The notes: a model not told the origin generated them from the letters alone. A DNA stretch of 64,000 bases from Parapedobacter sp037190485 (GCA_037190485.1 JBBCJB010000006.1:62001-126000), one strand, 5' to 3'. Positions 43,451 to 53,969 are shown, numbered from the stretch's first letter. A program made the numbers and translations.

Positions 43451-44590
43451 ATGGCTAATTTGGCGTTAGGGAAGGTTCCCTTGGAAAAAGATGACTGGAA
43501 AAATCCGGAAGCTGCAACCGATGGGAATACTACGAATTATGGCAACCAAAATAATGAAGGTTATGCTTCGGCGAATTGGCCTTGCCAATATACAGTAGAT
43601 CTCGATAGTGAAAAGAAAATAGTAGGTATTCGTATTCTGCTATTTGACAATTTGGGAAAGCCTAATTATCCCGTTGCAGATAGAAAATATAAGTTCTCAC
43701 TCAGCTTGTCTCCAGATGGCGATAATTATTATACAGTTTATTCCAATAGAGACCAAGAAGGTGGTGTTGGTTGGTACTCGTTTATCTTCAATAACGAAAC
43801 CCACGCTCGCTTCGTAAGAATAGAGGGTTATAGTAATTCCAAAAATGCTGGTTTCCATATTGTTCAGGTTGAAATTCACGATGAGATCCCACAGCAGATT
43901 AAAGAAAGAAGCGTTCATGAAATACACGTTCGAACAGCGATACCATCAGAAAACAAACTGAGAGAATTAATAAACGCTAATATCGCACAGAAGAGTGGTG
44001 TGCTGGATGACCTTGGAAAGCTTGCAAAGGATTTAGAAAGAGCTAATGCAGATTTTGAAGCATCTTTAAGTAAAATCGACTTTTTCAAAGAAACAAAAGA
44101 TTTTACAGATGAAGCATCGAGCAACCGTGAACGAGCTAAAGGTTGGTTATTGGCATCTGGCCTGGCATTTTCGGTTTTTTTGTTTTTGTTGTTGTATTTC
44201 CTTCTTAGTGATGGAATGACGTATGTTATATTGGAAAGGGTGCATAAAAACCAATATGCGGGGCCGTATGTGGGTTTTATTTTGGGCTCATACTATGTGA
44301 CCAAAATCGCTTTGTTGTCTGTGTTGCTATTCTTATTTACTTGGTTTTTGAAAAATTATCGAGCTGAAAAGCATAATTATGTAATCAATAAACATAAGGC
44401 GATGTCATTATTGTCAGTCACAGGTGTTTTGACAATGGACCGATTAAAGGAATTAGATAAGACTGGAGTTTTGGTGAAGGCACTCGAAATCGTCTATATG
44501 CATCAGGGTTCGGGGTTTTCAAGCGACCAAGGAGGTGAGTCACCAAATGTCGTAACCACCTTGTTAAATCAAATTCCAAAAGGGGGGTGA
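43451..44590 (+). CDS. Discoidin (F5/8 type C)-domain membrane protein
   Basis: 379-aa protein of unusual design. Residues about 1-150 form a galactose-binding-like F5/8 type C domain: NLALGKVPLEKDDWKNPEAATDGN, YTVDLDSEKKIVGIRILLFD and ARFVRIEGYSNSKNAGFHIVQVEI. There is no signal peptide. Residues about 165-215 are helical with coiled-coil character, then come two membrane spans (WLLASGLAFSVFLFLLLYFLL and IALLSVLLFLFTWFL) and a short cytoplasmic tail. So the domain usually found outside cells probably faces the cytoplasm, at least by the positive residues around the spans. It is 67 bp upstream of the Mrr-type nuclease gene. Function unknown. Confidence 0.7.
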   Translation: MANLALGKVPLEKDDWKNPEAATDGNTTNYGNQNNEGYASANWPCQYTVDLDSEKKIVGIRILLFDNLGKPNYPVADRKYKFSLSLSPDGDNYYTVYSNRDQEGGVGWYSFIFNNETHARFVRIEGYSNSKNAGFHIVQVEIHDEIPQQIKERSVHEIHVRTAIPSENKLRELINANIAQKSGVLDDLGKLAKDLERANADFEASLSKIDFFKETKDFTDEASSNRERAKGWLLASGLAFSVFLFLLLYFLLSDGMTYVILERVHKNQYAGPYVGFILGSYYVTKIALLSVLLFLFTWFLKNYRAEKHNYVINKHKAMSLLSVTGVLTMDRLKELDKTGVLVKALEIVYMHQGSGFSSDQGGESPNVVTTLLNQIPKGG

Positions 44591-44657
44591 TTCGTTCGAT
44601 AAAAGGCGAAGTTAAAAACGAACCTACCTAAAATGATTTTAATTTTTTACAAAAGAA

Positions 44658-46451
44658 ATGATAGCCGGAAAAAACAAACTGCATGATATAAGGACGTGGC
44701 CTGAATACGTTAGGTATCGGACGAAGTATTGTGCTGAAATTCGACATTTGGGATTGGGTACTCATCGCGTGCTGAAAGATTTTGATGAATTCATTTTGAA
44801 TAATAAAATCAGTGCACAGTACCAAAAATGGGATACATCCTATGCCGGTATACAATCTCGTGATGCTGTCAAACAGGCAAAGGAAAAAAGTAAACATGCG
44901 GCTGAAGAACTTACCGAATCGGCTAAAAGCGATTTAAAGCGGTTGGATGAACTTTTGTTGGAGGCATTGTATAAAGACGAAGGACTGGATTGGGATGCGT
45001 TGAAAGATAGGTCGAAATTCCCGAATCCGAACCCAAAGCTCCGGTATGACAAGCTCGTTAAAGCAATCCGTTTACCTCAGCCCCCCATTTATAAAAAGAC
45101 TCCTAAACCACCGGAAAAAATCGAACCTAAAATCGGCTTTCTAGATAACATCATAAAATCGTTCAAAGAAAGCAAACTCCGGAAAGCCGATACTGCCAAT
45201 CAATTTGCAATGGAGATATGGCAAAATGAGACCGACAAGATAGTTGCCGCTAACGAAAAGAAACGATTACAGTATGAAAAGGACCAGACAGAAATTCAAA
45301 ATAAAATAGCCGATTTAGAATCACAAAGCGTTAGCGCTGTCGCGAAGTGGAATGATGAAATGGATGTATTCTATGACAGACAAATTAAGCATAATGAGCG
45401 AATAGACCGTATCAGGGCATCATATGAACGCTTTGATGAGGATGGCATATCAGAATATTGCGAAATTATCCTGAATATGTCCGAATATCCGGAGTCGTTT
45501 CCAAAAGACTTCAATTTAAACTATAACAAAGAAACAGAATTGCTGGCTGTCGATTATGTGCTGCCTTCTCCTGAACATCTGCCCCGTTTGGCAGAGGTGA
45601 AGTACATTGCCGCAAGGCAGGAATTGAAAGAGTATTTTTTGACTGATGCCAAATTCGCTAAACTGTACGACGAAACCATATATAAAATCATTTTAAGAAT
45701 ACTTCATGAACTATTCGTCACGGATAAGATTCAGGCCATACAGGCTATTGCTCTCAACGGTTGGGTAGAGAGCATTGATAAAAGGGTGGGGAAAACAATC
45801 AACGCGTGCATCGTTTCCATTCATGTAAACAAGGTGGAGTTCACGCAAATCGATTTACGCTATATAGAACCCCGTGCCTGTTTCAAGAATCTAAAGGGAG
45901 TTGGTAGTAGCAAGTTGATTCAAATCACACCAATCAAGCCAATTATCCAGCTGGATAAAAACGATCGCCGTTTCATCGCTTCTTACGATGTTGCAGATAC
46001 GTTGGACGATGGAATCAATATTGCCGCTATGAAATGGGATGATTTCGAACATCTGGTCAGGGAATTATTCGAAAAGGAGTTTAAGACTAGCGGCGGAGAT
46101 GTGAAAGTAACGCGTTCAAGCCGTGACGGAGGTGTCGATGCGATCGCTTTTGATCCAGATCCGATTCGAGGAGGGAAGATAGTCATACAAGCGAAAAGAT
46201 ATACCAATACGGTAGGTGTCTCTGCAATTCGGGACTTGTATGGAACCGTTTTAAACGAAGGTGCATCTAAAGGAATCCTAGTGACCACTTCAGATTATGG
46301 ACCTGATGCGTATGACTTTGCGAAGAATAAACCTTTAACGCTAATGAATGGTGCAAACTTACTGCACTTGCTTTTGAAGCATGGGCATAAAGCGAAAATA
46401 GATTTGAAAGAAGCGAAAATACAGCTCGCCTTGAAGGAAAATCAAGATTAG
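44658..46451 (+). CDS. Mrr-type restriction endonuclease with a long N-terminal helical region
   Basis: 597-aa protein. The C-terminal 140 residues are the Mrr_cat PD-(D/E)XK nuclease fold: MKWDDFEHLVRELFEKEF, SSRDGGVDAIAFDP (acid at about 494) and GKIVIQAKRYTNTVG (Q-x-K at about 511-513), then ASKGILVTTSDYGPDAYDFA. The preceding 440 residues are mainly helical, with predicted coiled-coil (KRLQYEKDQTEIQNKIADLE) but no known DNA-recognition domain. Mrr-like enzymes cut foreign or modified DNA. It probably acts with the membrane protein and/or the next nuclease, which is inference from order. Confidence 0.8.
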   Translation: MIAGKNKLHDIRTWPEYVRYRTKYCAEIRHLGLGTHRVLKDFDEFILNNKISAQYQKWDTSYAGIQSRDAVKQAKEKSKHAAEELTESAKSDLKRLDELLLEALYKDEGLDWDALKDRSKFPNPNPKLRYDKLVKAIRLPQPPIYKKTPKPPEKIEPKIGFLDNIIKSFKESKLRKADTANQFAMEIWQNETDKIVAANEKKRLQYEKDQTEIQNKIADLESQSVSAVAKWNDEMDVFYDRQIKHNERIDRIRASYERFDEDGISEYCEIILNMSEYPESFPKDFNLNYNKETELLAVDYVLPSPEHLPRLAEVKYIAARQELKEYFLTDAKFAKLYDETIYKIILRILHELFVTDKIQAIQAIALNGWVESIDKRVGKTINACIVSIHVNKVEFTQIDLRYIEPRACFKNLKGVGSSKLIQITPIKPIIQLDKNDRRFIASYDVADTLDDGINIAAMKWDDFEHLVRELFEKEFKTSGGDVKVTRSSRDGGVDAIAFDPDPIRGGKIVIQAKRYTNTVGVSAIRDLYGTVLNEGASKGILVTTSDYGPDAYDFAKNKPLTLMNGANLLHLLLKHGHKAKIDLKEAKIQLALKENQD

Positions 46452-46625
46452 GTTTAGTATGGGGGATTTTGTCCATTGTCACTGCACTATCCCTCCGAAA
46501 TATCCAGCCACTAGTTTTTTTACGAAGTTGATAGGAGTAGGAAGGATCAAACACAAATAATGTGATTAAGTAGACAAAGAATTAATATTTGAATACGAAA
46601 TCCGAAAACTGTAAGAATAATTTTA

Positions 46626-47837
46626 ATGAAGGATTTAGAATCGATTAGAAAGCTTTTCCAAGATGTGAATATGCTGCTCAAAGCCCAAGAAGAGCTTGAA
46701 GTAGCTAAAAAAGATAAGTTCAATATTTTTGATGTTCTTAAACTCGATTCTAACGAGACACGTACACATTCTGCATTTATCGCCGAGTTATTGGATCCGA
46801 AAGGTTCTCACTTGATGGGAGAATTATTTCTAAGGGATTTCGTAGACATCGTATTAGGAGATGTTCCATTTGACACAACTGATTGTGTCGTTTCTGTTGA
46901 AAAAGGTATTGGTAAAATATCGGAAGATCGTTTGCGGGGAGGGCGCTTGGATATCCTGATCAGTAATTCGAAAGGCCAAAGTATCACTATAGAAAATAAA
47001 ATATATTCCAAACAGGGAGAGAATCAAATCACCAGGTATCTAAATTACAATAAAGGCCTAAATCATGTCTTATTACTAACCCTGACCAGTTGTGAGATTG
47101 AAACGCCGGGTGAGTTTCAAGAATTGGCAAAGAACATTACCTATCAGGACGGGATTCTGATTTGGCTGGAACGTTGTTACCTCAAGGCCATCGATTATCC
47201 GATATTAAGGGAAAACTTAAAACAATATATAAGATTGATTGAAAAGCTGGTTGAGAAATTAGACGATAACCGTATGAATGAAGAGTTGAAGAGCATGATC
47301 GTGAATAACATTGCGGCGGCGCGTTCGGTGGCGGCAAATTATAGCCATGTATTGGATGAAATTAAGATTCAGTTCCAGCAAGAGGTTTATTCATTATTAA
47401 AGCAAAGACAATGGGATGGATTTGAAGTTGAAATGGGGCGCCTTGCGAATCAGACAAATGCGCAAATATGGATAACACCAAATGGATATAGGGACAAAGG
47501 CCTGTGGTTTGGTATTCAGACGTTCAGCGGAAAAAGTAATTTTGGCGGCCAATTTTTTGTTGGGATAATATCGCTAGAAGAAAAGGTTCCATACCCTGCA
47601 TTTGCCGAATTTATCAGAGAGGCAAATCGTAAAGGTTGGTGGTATGACATCCAGGATCTGAAGGATCAGTATGGTAAAACCATTGATTTTTCAGATGACG
47701 AGTTTGTTGCTGGATTGGCAATGAAAAGAGACTACAGGCTTGACTTAAAACAGGCAATCGTAGCACAGGTTACTTCTTACTGGAGTCGCAAGTCCGTAAT
47801 GTTCTTGACGGCGTTGACTGCTGGTGCTAACGCGTAA
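46626..47837 (+). CDS. PD-(D/E)XK nuclease-family protein (PDDEXK_4 type)
   Basis: 403-aa protein. The family features are LDSNETRTHSAFIAELLDPKGSH near the start, GGRLDILISNSKGQSITIENKIYSK (Asp at about 108, ENK at about 121) and QGENQITRYLNY. This PD-(D/E)XK subgroup is found widely in defence islands, usually as a single gene, and its action is not established. It ends 26 bp before JetA, so it may be transcribed with the Wadjet genes. Confidence 0.8.
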   Translation: MKDLESIRKLFQDVNMLLKAQEELEVAKKDKFNIFDVLKLDSNETRTHSAFIAELLDPKGSHLMGELFLRDFVDIVLGDVPFDTTDCVVSVEKGIGKISEDRLRGGRLDILISNSKGQSITIENKIYSKQGENQITRYLNYNKGLNHVLLLTLTSCEIETPGEFQELAKNITYQDGILIWLERCYLKAIDYPILRENLKQYIRLIEKLVEKLDDNRMNEELKSMIVNNIAAARSVAANYSHVLDEIKIQFQQEVYSLLKQRQWDGFEVEMGRLANQTNAQIWITPNGYRDKGLWFGIQTFSGKSNFGGQFFVGIISLEEKVPYPAFAEFIREANRKGWWYDIQDLKDQYGKTIDFSDDEFVAGLAMKRDYRLDLKQAIVAQVTSYWSRKSVMFLTALTAGANA

Positions 47838-47863
47838 CATTAAGATTAGGTTTCTTCATAATA

Positions 47864-49222
47864 ATGATTAAGAATCCCATATATGACAACTACGATTTAC
47901 TCCTGCCTTCGAAGCACGACGGAGGCTACCTGATAGTTGCCCTATATGACCGGATTAAAGCGGGAGAAATCGGAGAGTACTTCACGCAGCGGGAGGTCAA
48001 TGAAGTATTGCGGGACATTTCGCTAGCCTTTGATCTGGAAAATGTCCGCAATTGGAACAATATAAAGGAGAAGCTCTTTCACTATTATCTCCGCAACGAT
48101 CCAGACGATCCGGGTAAATATTATCTGACTGATTACGCACAGCAGGTGGTTGAAATGATAAAGGGTAGGTTGGAGAATCCCTTTAAAAGCCATCCATTGA
48201 AGAAGAGTTTTGAGGAGTCTTTTACCATCCGTTACATTGATATAAAAACAGCTGACGAGCTTCAGCGAAAATTCGGCCGATTATTTATACAGGGCCCTAA
48301 AAAGGTTATTACCGATCACCTTGAGGCACTTGACGACGAATTGCGTGAGGCTTATGCGGAACTGCGCAACATCCTGCAGCATGGGAATGAAAAGACTGCA
48401 ACGGTCTTGGTCAAGGAATTTGCGCTTGTATTCCGTAAGTTTGGAGATAGAGCTGAAGATATCACCGGAGCTATAATCAGCAAGGACATATTCCTTGCGC
48501 AATTGCAAGATTTCGTCAATGTTTTATATCGGCAGATGGAAGAAGATGGCCTACACGATGCCTCCAATATTGCCAAAAGCAAAGCCGATTGGGAAAGTGC
48601 TCGGGAAATCTATACCGACCTCCGGGATTTTTTCGATTCTGTTGACCGAAAAATCCAGGTGATCAGGCGACGAATAAACCATGGTAGTGGCAAGCTGACA
48701 GAATTGCAGGAACAGTTTTCTGCTCGAGCTCACTTCAGGTTGCAAATCAAGAGGCTACATGACTTGGCGCTACAGGGTGCGGTGTATGCTGAAGAGGGAA
48801 TATCCTTTACTAATGGGTTTCCTTTAAAACAATTGGTGTGTGAGCCTGTACGTATTCGGTACCCAAAATACCATGATTTCATGCCGCCCTTGCCCAATAT
48901 TGTTTTGGAGCTAGTGCGGAATGAAAACTACGAGTTTGCGACAAAGGCTGCAATCTGGCAAGATATCAATCGCCAGGAAATCATTAACCAATGGGTCGAA
49001 AATGCAAAAACAATATTGGAGCGTGATGGTCAACTATCCATTGACGGTATGATGGACACTGCCGTAAAGGAGGGCCTTGACCTTTCCATAGCCTACCAAA
49101 TCGCGTCACGAATGACGGCCCATTGTTCTGAAAATAAAAACCTCATGGTCGATATCGTGCAACGTGTCATCACCGTTCAAGATTATAATTTATCCCTATG
49201 GAAAACGACCATCAGGAAGTAG
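47864..49222 (+). CDS. jetA: Wadjet protein JetA (condensin kleisin/MukF-like)
   Basis: 452-aa protein with no strong motifs, but its place and size are those of JetA, first gene of the JetABCD anti-plasmid condensin. It has an N-terminal winged region (GGYLIVALYDRIKAGEIGEYFTQREVNEVL) and a central helical part with many acidic and basic residues (KKSFEESFTIRYIDIKTADELQRKFG). In known Wadjet complexes JetA bridges the JetC heads. It overlaps jetB by 25 bp. Identification rests mainly on jetB, jetC and jetD following in order. Confidence 0.8.
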   Translation: MIKNPIYDNYDLLLPSKHDGGYLIVALYDRIKAGEIGEYFTQREVNEVLRDISLAFDLENVRNWNNIKEKLFHYYLRNDPDDPGKYYLTDYAQQVVEMIKGRLENPFKSHPLKKSFEESFTIRYIDIKTADELQRKFGRLFIQGPKKVITDHLEALDDELREAYAELRNILQHGNEKTATVLVKEFALVFRKFGDRAEDITGAIISKDIFLAQLQDFVNVLYRQMEEDGLHDASNIAKSKADWESAREIYTDLRDFFDSVDRKIQVIRRRINHGSGKLTELQEQFSARAHFRLQIKRLHDLALQGAVYAEEGISFTNGFPLKQLVCEPVRIRYPKYHDFMPPLPNIVLELVRNENYEFATKAAIWQDINRQEIINQWVENAKTILERDGQLSIDGMMDTAVKEGLDLSIAYQIASRMTAHCSENKNLMVDIVQRVITVQDYNLSLWKTTIRK

Positions 49223-49875
49223 ACGGCTATGCATTTCTTTTAGAAGAAAATGTAGAGAAGTATTTTGCGAATATCAATATCATGTTGTTATCCGGCAAAC
49301 ATATCGATCAAAGTTATCTTAACGAGTTTCAAGCATTGGAGGAACATGAAACGCAATGGTCCGCTTTTTATCTCAACCTTTACAAGCTGGAACTTGTTTC
49401 AGAGATGTTTGATCAAAAGCGCTACTATTATCTCGATTTTCTCGAGCAGGGAAAAGGGGGACTTAGCCATGTCTCGAGACATAGGGAATTGAGCGAGTTG
49501 CAGACCTTGTTCGGACTTGTGCTCTTGGATATGTACTATCAGCGGTTTTTCGAAATGGAAAAGATTATCCATTGGAGTGATGTGAAATTGCTGCTTACTG
49601 AAAGCGATCACCAGGATGCATACAGGCGGGTATTCTTTGGTGAAGTACGTGAGTCGTATGACGAACGTGAGTGGTCGGATGTACAACGTAAGTTTACAAA
49701 AGCAATCGACATCTTTGACGATTTAGGGTGGGTTGAACGACAATCTACAAGCAAAGAAGAACTTCAGTTCGAGATTAAACCTGCCATCCTTCGCTTGGCG
49801 AAGCTTTACAAAAAGGAATTGGAAAATTTTGATTCCTTTAGTCATCATATCAGGAAGAAAGGTTCCAATGACTAG
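49198..49875 (+). CDS. jetB: Wadjet protein JetB (MukE-like)
   Basis: 225-aa protein of the size and position of JetB, which forms a dimer on JetA in the Wadjet complex. It is mostly helical: AFLLEENVEKYFANINIMLLSGKHIDQ, then LDFLEQGKGGLSHVSRHRELSELQTLFGLVLLDMYYQ and a C-terminal winged-helix-like KFTKAIDIFDDLGWVERQ. The start overlaps jetA by 25 bp and the end overlaps jetC by 8 bp, showing tight coupling. Confidence 0.78.
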   Translation: MENDHQEVDGYAFLLEENVEKYFANINIMLLSGKHIDQSYLNEFQALEEHETQWSAFYLNLYKLELVSEMFDQKRYYYLDFLEQGKGGLSHVSRHRELSELQTLFGLVLLDMYYQRFFEMEKIIHWSDVKLLLTESDHQDAYRRVFFGEVRESYDEREWSDVQRKFTKAIDIFDDLGWVERQSTSKEELQFEIKPAILRLAKLYKKELENFDSFSHHIRKKGSND

Positions 49876-52800
49876 CTTTCCGAGAATATATTCCTTATCT
49901 ACCGTCGGTGTACTAAAACATTATGTACACGATTACCTCTTCCATCCTGAACGTACGGATTTCATCGGTTCAAACGGCGTGGGTAAATCCATCATTGCCG
50001 ATCTCATGCAACTGATGTTCATCTATGATACGGATTTGATTCGCTTTGGTACGGACGGTGTTAAGAAAGACGAAAGGCAGATTTATACACTACCATACCT
50101 TAGCAAAATTGCTTACTGTTTCTTGAATATCGAGTTGGATACTAATCGCTACATAACGCTCGGTATACAAATACCCGGACAAAAAGGCAAACGGATTATA
50201 CCCTTTATGGTTTCGAAGGATGCTGATTCCGAGAAGCCTAAAGAGGAACTTACCTTTGGGAGTAAGGAACTATTGTTTGCAAATGACCTGTTGCTGGATG
50301 ACGGTAAAGGTAAACATATGATATCCGACATCCGGGAAGTTGCCCTTTATCTTCGCAATGAACGGAATTTATTCTTGAATGCATACCAGACCAGAGATGA
50401 TGTTAATTCGTATTATAGGTTCCTCTATTCTAAGGAAATCCTTCCTTTAAATCTGTCCCAAGAAACAAATCTTAAGGCGTACGCCAAGGTAATCCAATCA
50501 TTCTCTAAAGCAAAGACGCTTAACCTTAGCGGTAACCAGGCGTCAAGAAGCCTGAAGGAATTCCTCTTTGAGGGCTCGGATGAAGATATCCTGAATAATT
50601 ACCACAAACAACAAAAAGAGCTTGAGCAGATTTTGAAGGACTATGATAGCCTTAGTAAAGACATACAATCTCTTTCGCTTAAATTTGATAAGCTTTCGGA
50701 TCTTCGTAAAAAGGAAACAGAAGTTTCTGCAAATTTCAAAATTTATAAGCAGATTGAATTGAATGGGAAATACGCGGAGTGGCAAAAACATTGTGGACAA
50801 GAATCTGAAAAGCGGAAGATGTTGTCCAATCTCGAATCGAGACTTTCAGGTATTCAGGTTGAAATTTCAGGATTTCCAGAAAAGGAAATGTTATTAAAAC
50901 GTAAAGTCCAAGAATGCGATGATAATATCAAGCTTTTCGATGATTTCTTGACGCTGATATCAAATATCGAACAAATACAGCAGGACCTAAATGAATTGAA
51001 CGTGATGATGCTTCCTGATTTGGATGATAGCTGGAAAGGTGATGTGGATAGGGTGGACGTTAACCTGGTAAGCAACGAACAAATCAAAACGTACATCGAT
51101 TACGTTAAACTATTTATCGAAAAGTACGGCACATTAGCGGAAACCGAGAAGCGTCGGGACGAACAATCTATTCGCTTGGTAGAACTCACCTCATCATTAA
51201 AAGGGGAAAGAGTGACAAAATGCAAATTGAGGGACATGCTGAAAGGAGACCGTGAAGACGGTCTGTTACGTTGGTATTTACACAATCTCCCAGACGTCAA
51301 TGAAGAACAGTTACAGGCCATCCTGTTTTATGCTACAACATCTGTAGAAATAAAATCAAGACCTGATGATGGTGCTATCGTTATCGAACCGGAAGAATTG
51401 CTTAAGCATTTCCACACTACAAGTACAGATGAGGGACTTTGGGTCAGGCACGGTGCATTTCATCAATTCATCAAGCGAAATCCCGATTCGAACGTATTTG
51501 CGAATAAAGAAATTTTCCGACAATCTGTTGGGCATTTGCTGGATAGAATAACGGGTGAAATTACCATCATGGACAGGAAGCTCGAAGCATTAAACAAGAT
51601 AAGGGATGGGCATTCGTACGATATCAGCCTTTTCGATGAAATTTTCGACCCGTCGATTTCCAGTTTCGAGAGTATTGAAAAGCTTAGAACCGCCGTTGCC
51701 CATATCTTACAGTTGGATGAGCGGACTGAACTGCTGCGTGCCAATCTAATGCAAAGAAAGGGAGAATTGGCAAAAATCAAGAAGCAGTTCGACACCGATT
51801 ATGATGAGCCTGATATAATTAGGAAGCACCTTATCAATAACAAGGAAGAGTGGAGGGACAAAAATAATTCCTTCCATCAAGAAAAAGGGAGGAAGTTGGC
51901 CGAAAGCGATTCGATTGCTAAGGAAATCCGCGAATCGAAAAGTGTTCTAGATGGGTTGATTAACGAAATTTCGGTCAAGCAGGAACAATTCGAAGTATTA
52001 TACAAGGCGTATTATGATTTTTTTGAGGAGAATTTTGATGCGCTGAACAACGTAGATGTTGACGTGCAATCAGCTAAGAGCAGTTACGAAAGCCAGCGAG
52101 AAGAATACAAATCTATGTACATCAAAATCGTAGGCGCATTCGATGAGACCCGCGATGGAAAGAACACCGCGGTTGATGTGGGAATAAGCACACAGCGTTT
52201 TTCTTTTAGAGAACTTGAAGAAGCATTATTGGGCGCCAGAATCAGGTCAACCGATGAAATCGTGGATGCATTGCGGGATGCGAATACCACTAGAGAACAA
52301 ATAGCCAATGGGATACGAGACGGTATGTTGAGAATATTTGGGGAGACGATAAAACGTTACGAGCGCTGCGAAAGCCAGGTAAAAGACATCAATGCATTTT
52401 TCGTAGGACGTAAAATCAGCGGTAAATTTTATTTTAAACTGGATTTCAATGACAGCACACCACTTCAAATAGAAAACCTTAGAAGAATATCCCACGATGT
52501 TAGGAAAACAGCCAGCAAAGGCGAATTCCAATTTGGTCAACCGTTGGGGGAATTCATCGAAGACTTTTTTAAGAGCTTGGCGAAGCTAAAAGAAAAAATA
52601 AAGATTGAACAGCTTCTGAACCCCAAAACCTTTTTCGAGCTTTCTGCAAAGCTCACCGATCAATCCGGAAGCGTGGTTCCGGGTAGCACCGGAGAAAGCT
52701 ATTCCGCATTGGCCTTGCTTGGGGTTGCGAGGCTTTCCGCTGTACAACGGGTTAAAAGGAAGGGATTGCGGTTTATTATCTTGGAAGAGCTCGGAAGTTT

Positions 52801-53044
52801 GGATAATACGAATTTCAACACGTTTCCGGCTATCGCTAAGGAGTTCCAGTATCAAATCATCACGATGGCACCGCACACATTCAACATTGGACTTTCCGAA
52901 GAGTGGTACGCACATCACTTGATTAAGGGGAGGGGGGACGAAAACATCAACTACAGGCCTTCTGCCTCATATTTCAAAACTGATGGACAGAACCAGGATT
53001 TGGAAGAGTATTTGAGCAACATCAGCAAGAATGAATTGGATTGA
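49868..53044 (+). CDS. jetC: Wadjet protein JetC (SMC/MukB-like ATPase)
   Basis: 1058-aa ATPase from the ATG at 49868 (MTSFPRIYSLSTVGVLKHY); a longer reading would overlap jetB further. Walker A is IGSNGVGKSIIADL at 33-46, the ABC signature GSTGESYSALALLG is at about 937-950, and Walker B with its catalytic acid is LRFIILEELGSLD at about 967-979. Between them are two long coiled-coil arms with a hinge-like interruption, as in SMC and MukB. In Wadjet, JetC extrudes DNA loops to sense small circular DNA. It overlaps jetB by 8 bp and jetD by 14 bp. Confidence 0.9.
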   Translation: MTSFPRIYSLSTVGVLKHYVHDYLFHPERTDFIGSNGVGKSIIADLMQLMFIYDTDLIRFGTDGVKKDERQIYTLPYLSKIAYCFLNIELDTNRYITLGIQIPGQKGKRIIPFMVSKDADSEKPKEELTFGSKELLFANDLLLDDGKGKHMISDIREVALYLRNERNLFLNAYQTRDDVNSYYRFLYSKEILPLNLSQETNLKAYAKVIQSFSKAKTLNLSGNQASRSLKEFLFEGSDEDILNNYHKQQKELEQILKDYDSLSKDIQSLSLKFDKLSDLRKKETEVSANFKIYKQIELNGKYAEWQKHCGQESEKRKMLSNLESRLSGIQVEISGFPEKEMLLKRKVQECDDNIKLFDDFLTLISNIEQIQQDLNELNVMMLPDLDDSWKGDVDRVDVNLVSNEQIKTYIDYVKLFIEKYGTLAETEKRRDEQSIRLVELTSSLKGERVTKCKLRDMLKGDREDGLLRWYLHNLPDVNEEQLQAILFYATTSVEIKSRPDDGAIVIEPEELLKHFHTTSTDEGLWVRHGAFHQFIKRNPDSNVFANKEIFRQSVGHLLDRITGEITIMDRKLEALNKIRDGHSYDISLFDEIFDPSISSFESIEKLRTAVAHILQLDERTELLRANLMQRKGELAKIKKQFDTDYDEPDIIRKHLINNKEEWRDKNNSFHQEKGRKLAESDSIAKEIRESKSVLDGLINEISVKQEQFEVLYKAYYDFFEENFDALNNVDVDVQSAKSSYESQREEYKSMYIKIVGAFDETRDGKNTAVDVGISTQRFSFRELEEALLGARIRSTDEIVDALRDANTTREQIANGIRDGMLRIFGETIKRYERCESQVKDINAFFVGRKISGKFYFKLDFNDSTPLQIENLRRISHDVRKTASKGEFQFGQPLGEFIEDFFKSLAKLKEKIKIEQLLNPKTFFELSAKLTDQSGSVVPGSTGESYSALALLGVARLSAVQRVKRKGLRFIILEELGSLDNTNFNTFPAIAKEFQYQIITMAPHTFNIGLSEEWYAHHLIKGRGDENINYRPSASYFKTDGQNQDLEEYLSNISKNELD

Positions 53045-53969
53045 ACTCCGGGCTTTGAACGAATTATACGAATACGGTCAGGTCAAAATAAACAATACGC
53101 TGAGCAATAGCAGGGAAATAAAATATTTGGAAAGCACTTTGCGCGTAATAGATAAAACACATAATCGGATTATCGCGTTAGAGGGATATCAAGTACATTA
53201 CGAAAAACACTACGCGAGTAAGTTCAGGCGATACGAAAACTTTCTATCTGAAACCGGGCTGATGAAGCCCCAGCTCCGTTTTGAGGAGCATGATATCCAA
53301 CGCTTGATTGAAATCCAAGCGTGGAAGAATGAAGGCGTACTCGACGAATTGCGGAAACAAATCATTCAATCAAATGAATCCATGCGCGGGGTTTCGCAGA
53401 TGTTCTTTAAGAATGAAAAATACCTGGAAGGCAAACCCTCATTGGTAGCCGCTTTGAAAGGGATATTGGAGGTAGATTCGTTTGCTAATGAAAAAGACCA
53501 ACAGTATATTTACAAGCTTGAATGCCATAATCCCAGAGCAATCGTACTTTGCGAGAACCTTGATTTCCTGACCAAACCCGTAAAACCTCGTCAGCATGGG
53601 ATAGAACTATGGTATGCCGGGGGTAAAAACGTGGCCAAGCTGGCATATGCCGATAGAAGAGGACTACCTATTTATTACTCTGCCGATTGGGATTATGATG
53701 GGATTTTCATTATTTACAAATTGGTGGTGGAGAAGATTCCTGAAATACGATTGCTAACGCCAAACGGTTCGCCTAGGGGCTTAGTGGAAACGGAGCACAA
53801 AAGTGTTTGGAAAAATGAAAACGATGAATTGGGACATCTGTTGTCTCCCGAGCAACGATGTCTTCTGGATGATTTGATAATTCATGAAAAGTGGATAATG
53901 GAAGAATCGAATGACTTGATTACGATGCTCGGCAGTGAGGAACCACCATATACTCATAGAATAAAGTAA
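53031..53969 (+). CDS. jetD: Wadjet protein JetD (Toprim nuclease)
   Basis: 312-aa protein, the nuclease that cuts plasmid DNA in Wadjet. The N-terminal part carries a winged-helix region and TLRVIDKTHNRIIALEGYQ. The C-terminal Toprim domain is visible: the first acid in VLCENLDFL at about residue 173 and the DxD pair in SADWDYDGIFIIYKL at about 219-221. It is somewhat shorter than typical JetD (often 380-400 aa as I recall), so part of the N-terminal domain may be reduced. It ends 17 bp before the next gene. Confidence 0.85.
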   Translation: MNWIELRALNELYEYGQVKINNTLSNSREIKYLESTLRVIDKTHNRIIALEGYQVHYEKHYASKFRRYENFLSETGLMKPQLRFEEHDIQRLIEIQAWKNEGVLDELRKQIIQSNESMRGVSQMFFKNEKYLEGKPSLVAALKGILEVDSFANEKDQQYIYKLECHNPRAIVLCENLDFLTKPVKPRQHGIELWYAGGKNVAKLAYADRRGLPIYYSADWDYDGIFIIYKLVVEKIPEIRLLTPNGSPRGLVETEHKSVWKNENDELGHLLSPEQRCLLDDLIIHEKWIMEESNDLITMLGSEEPPYTHRIK

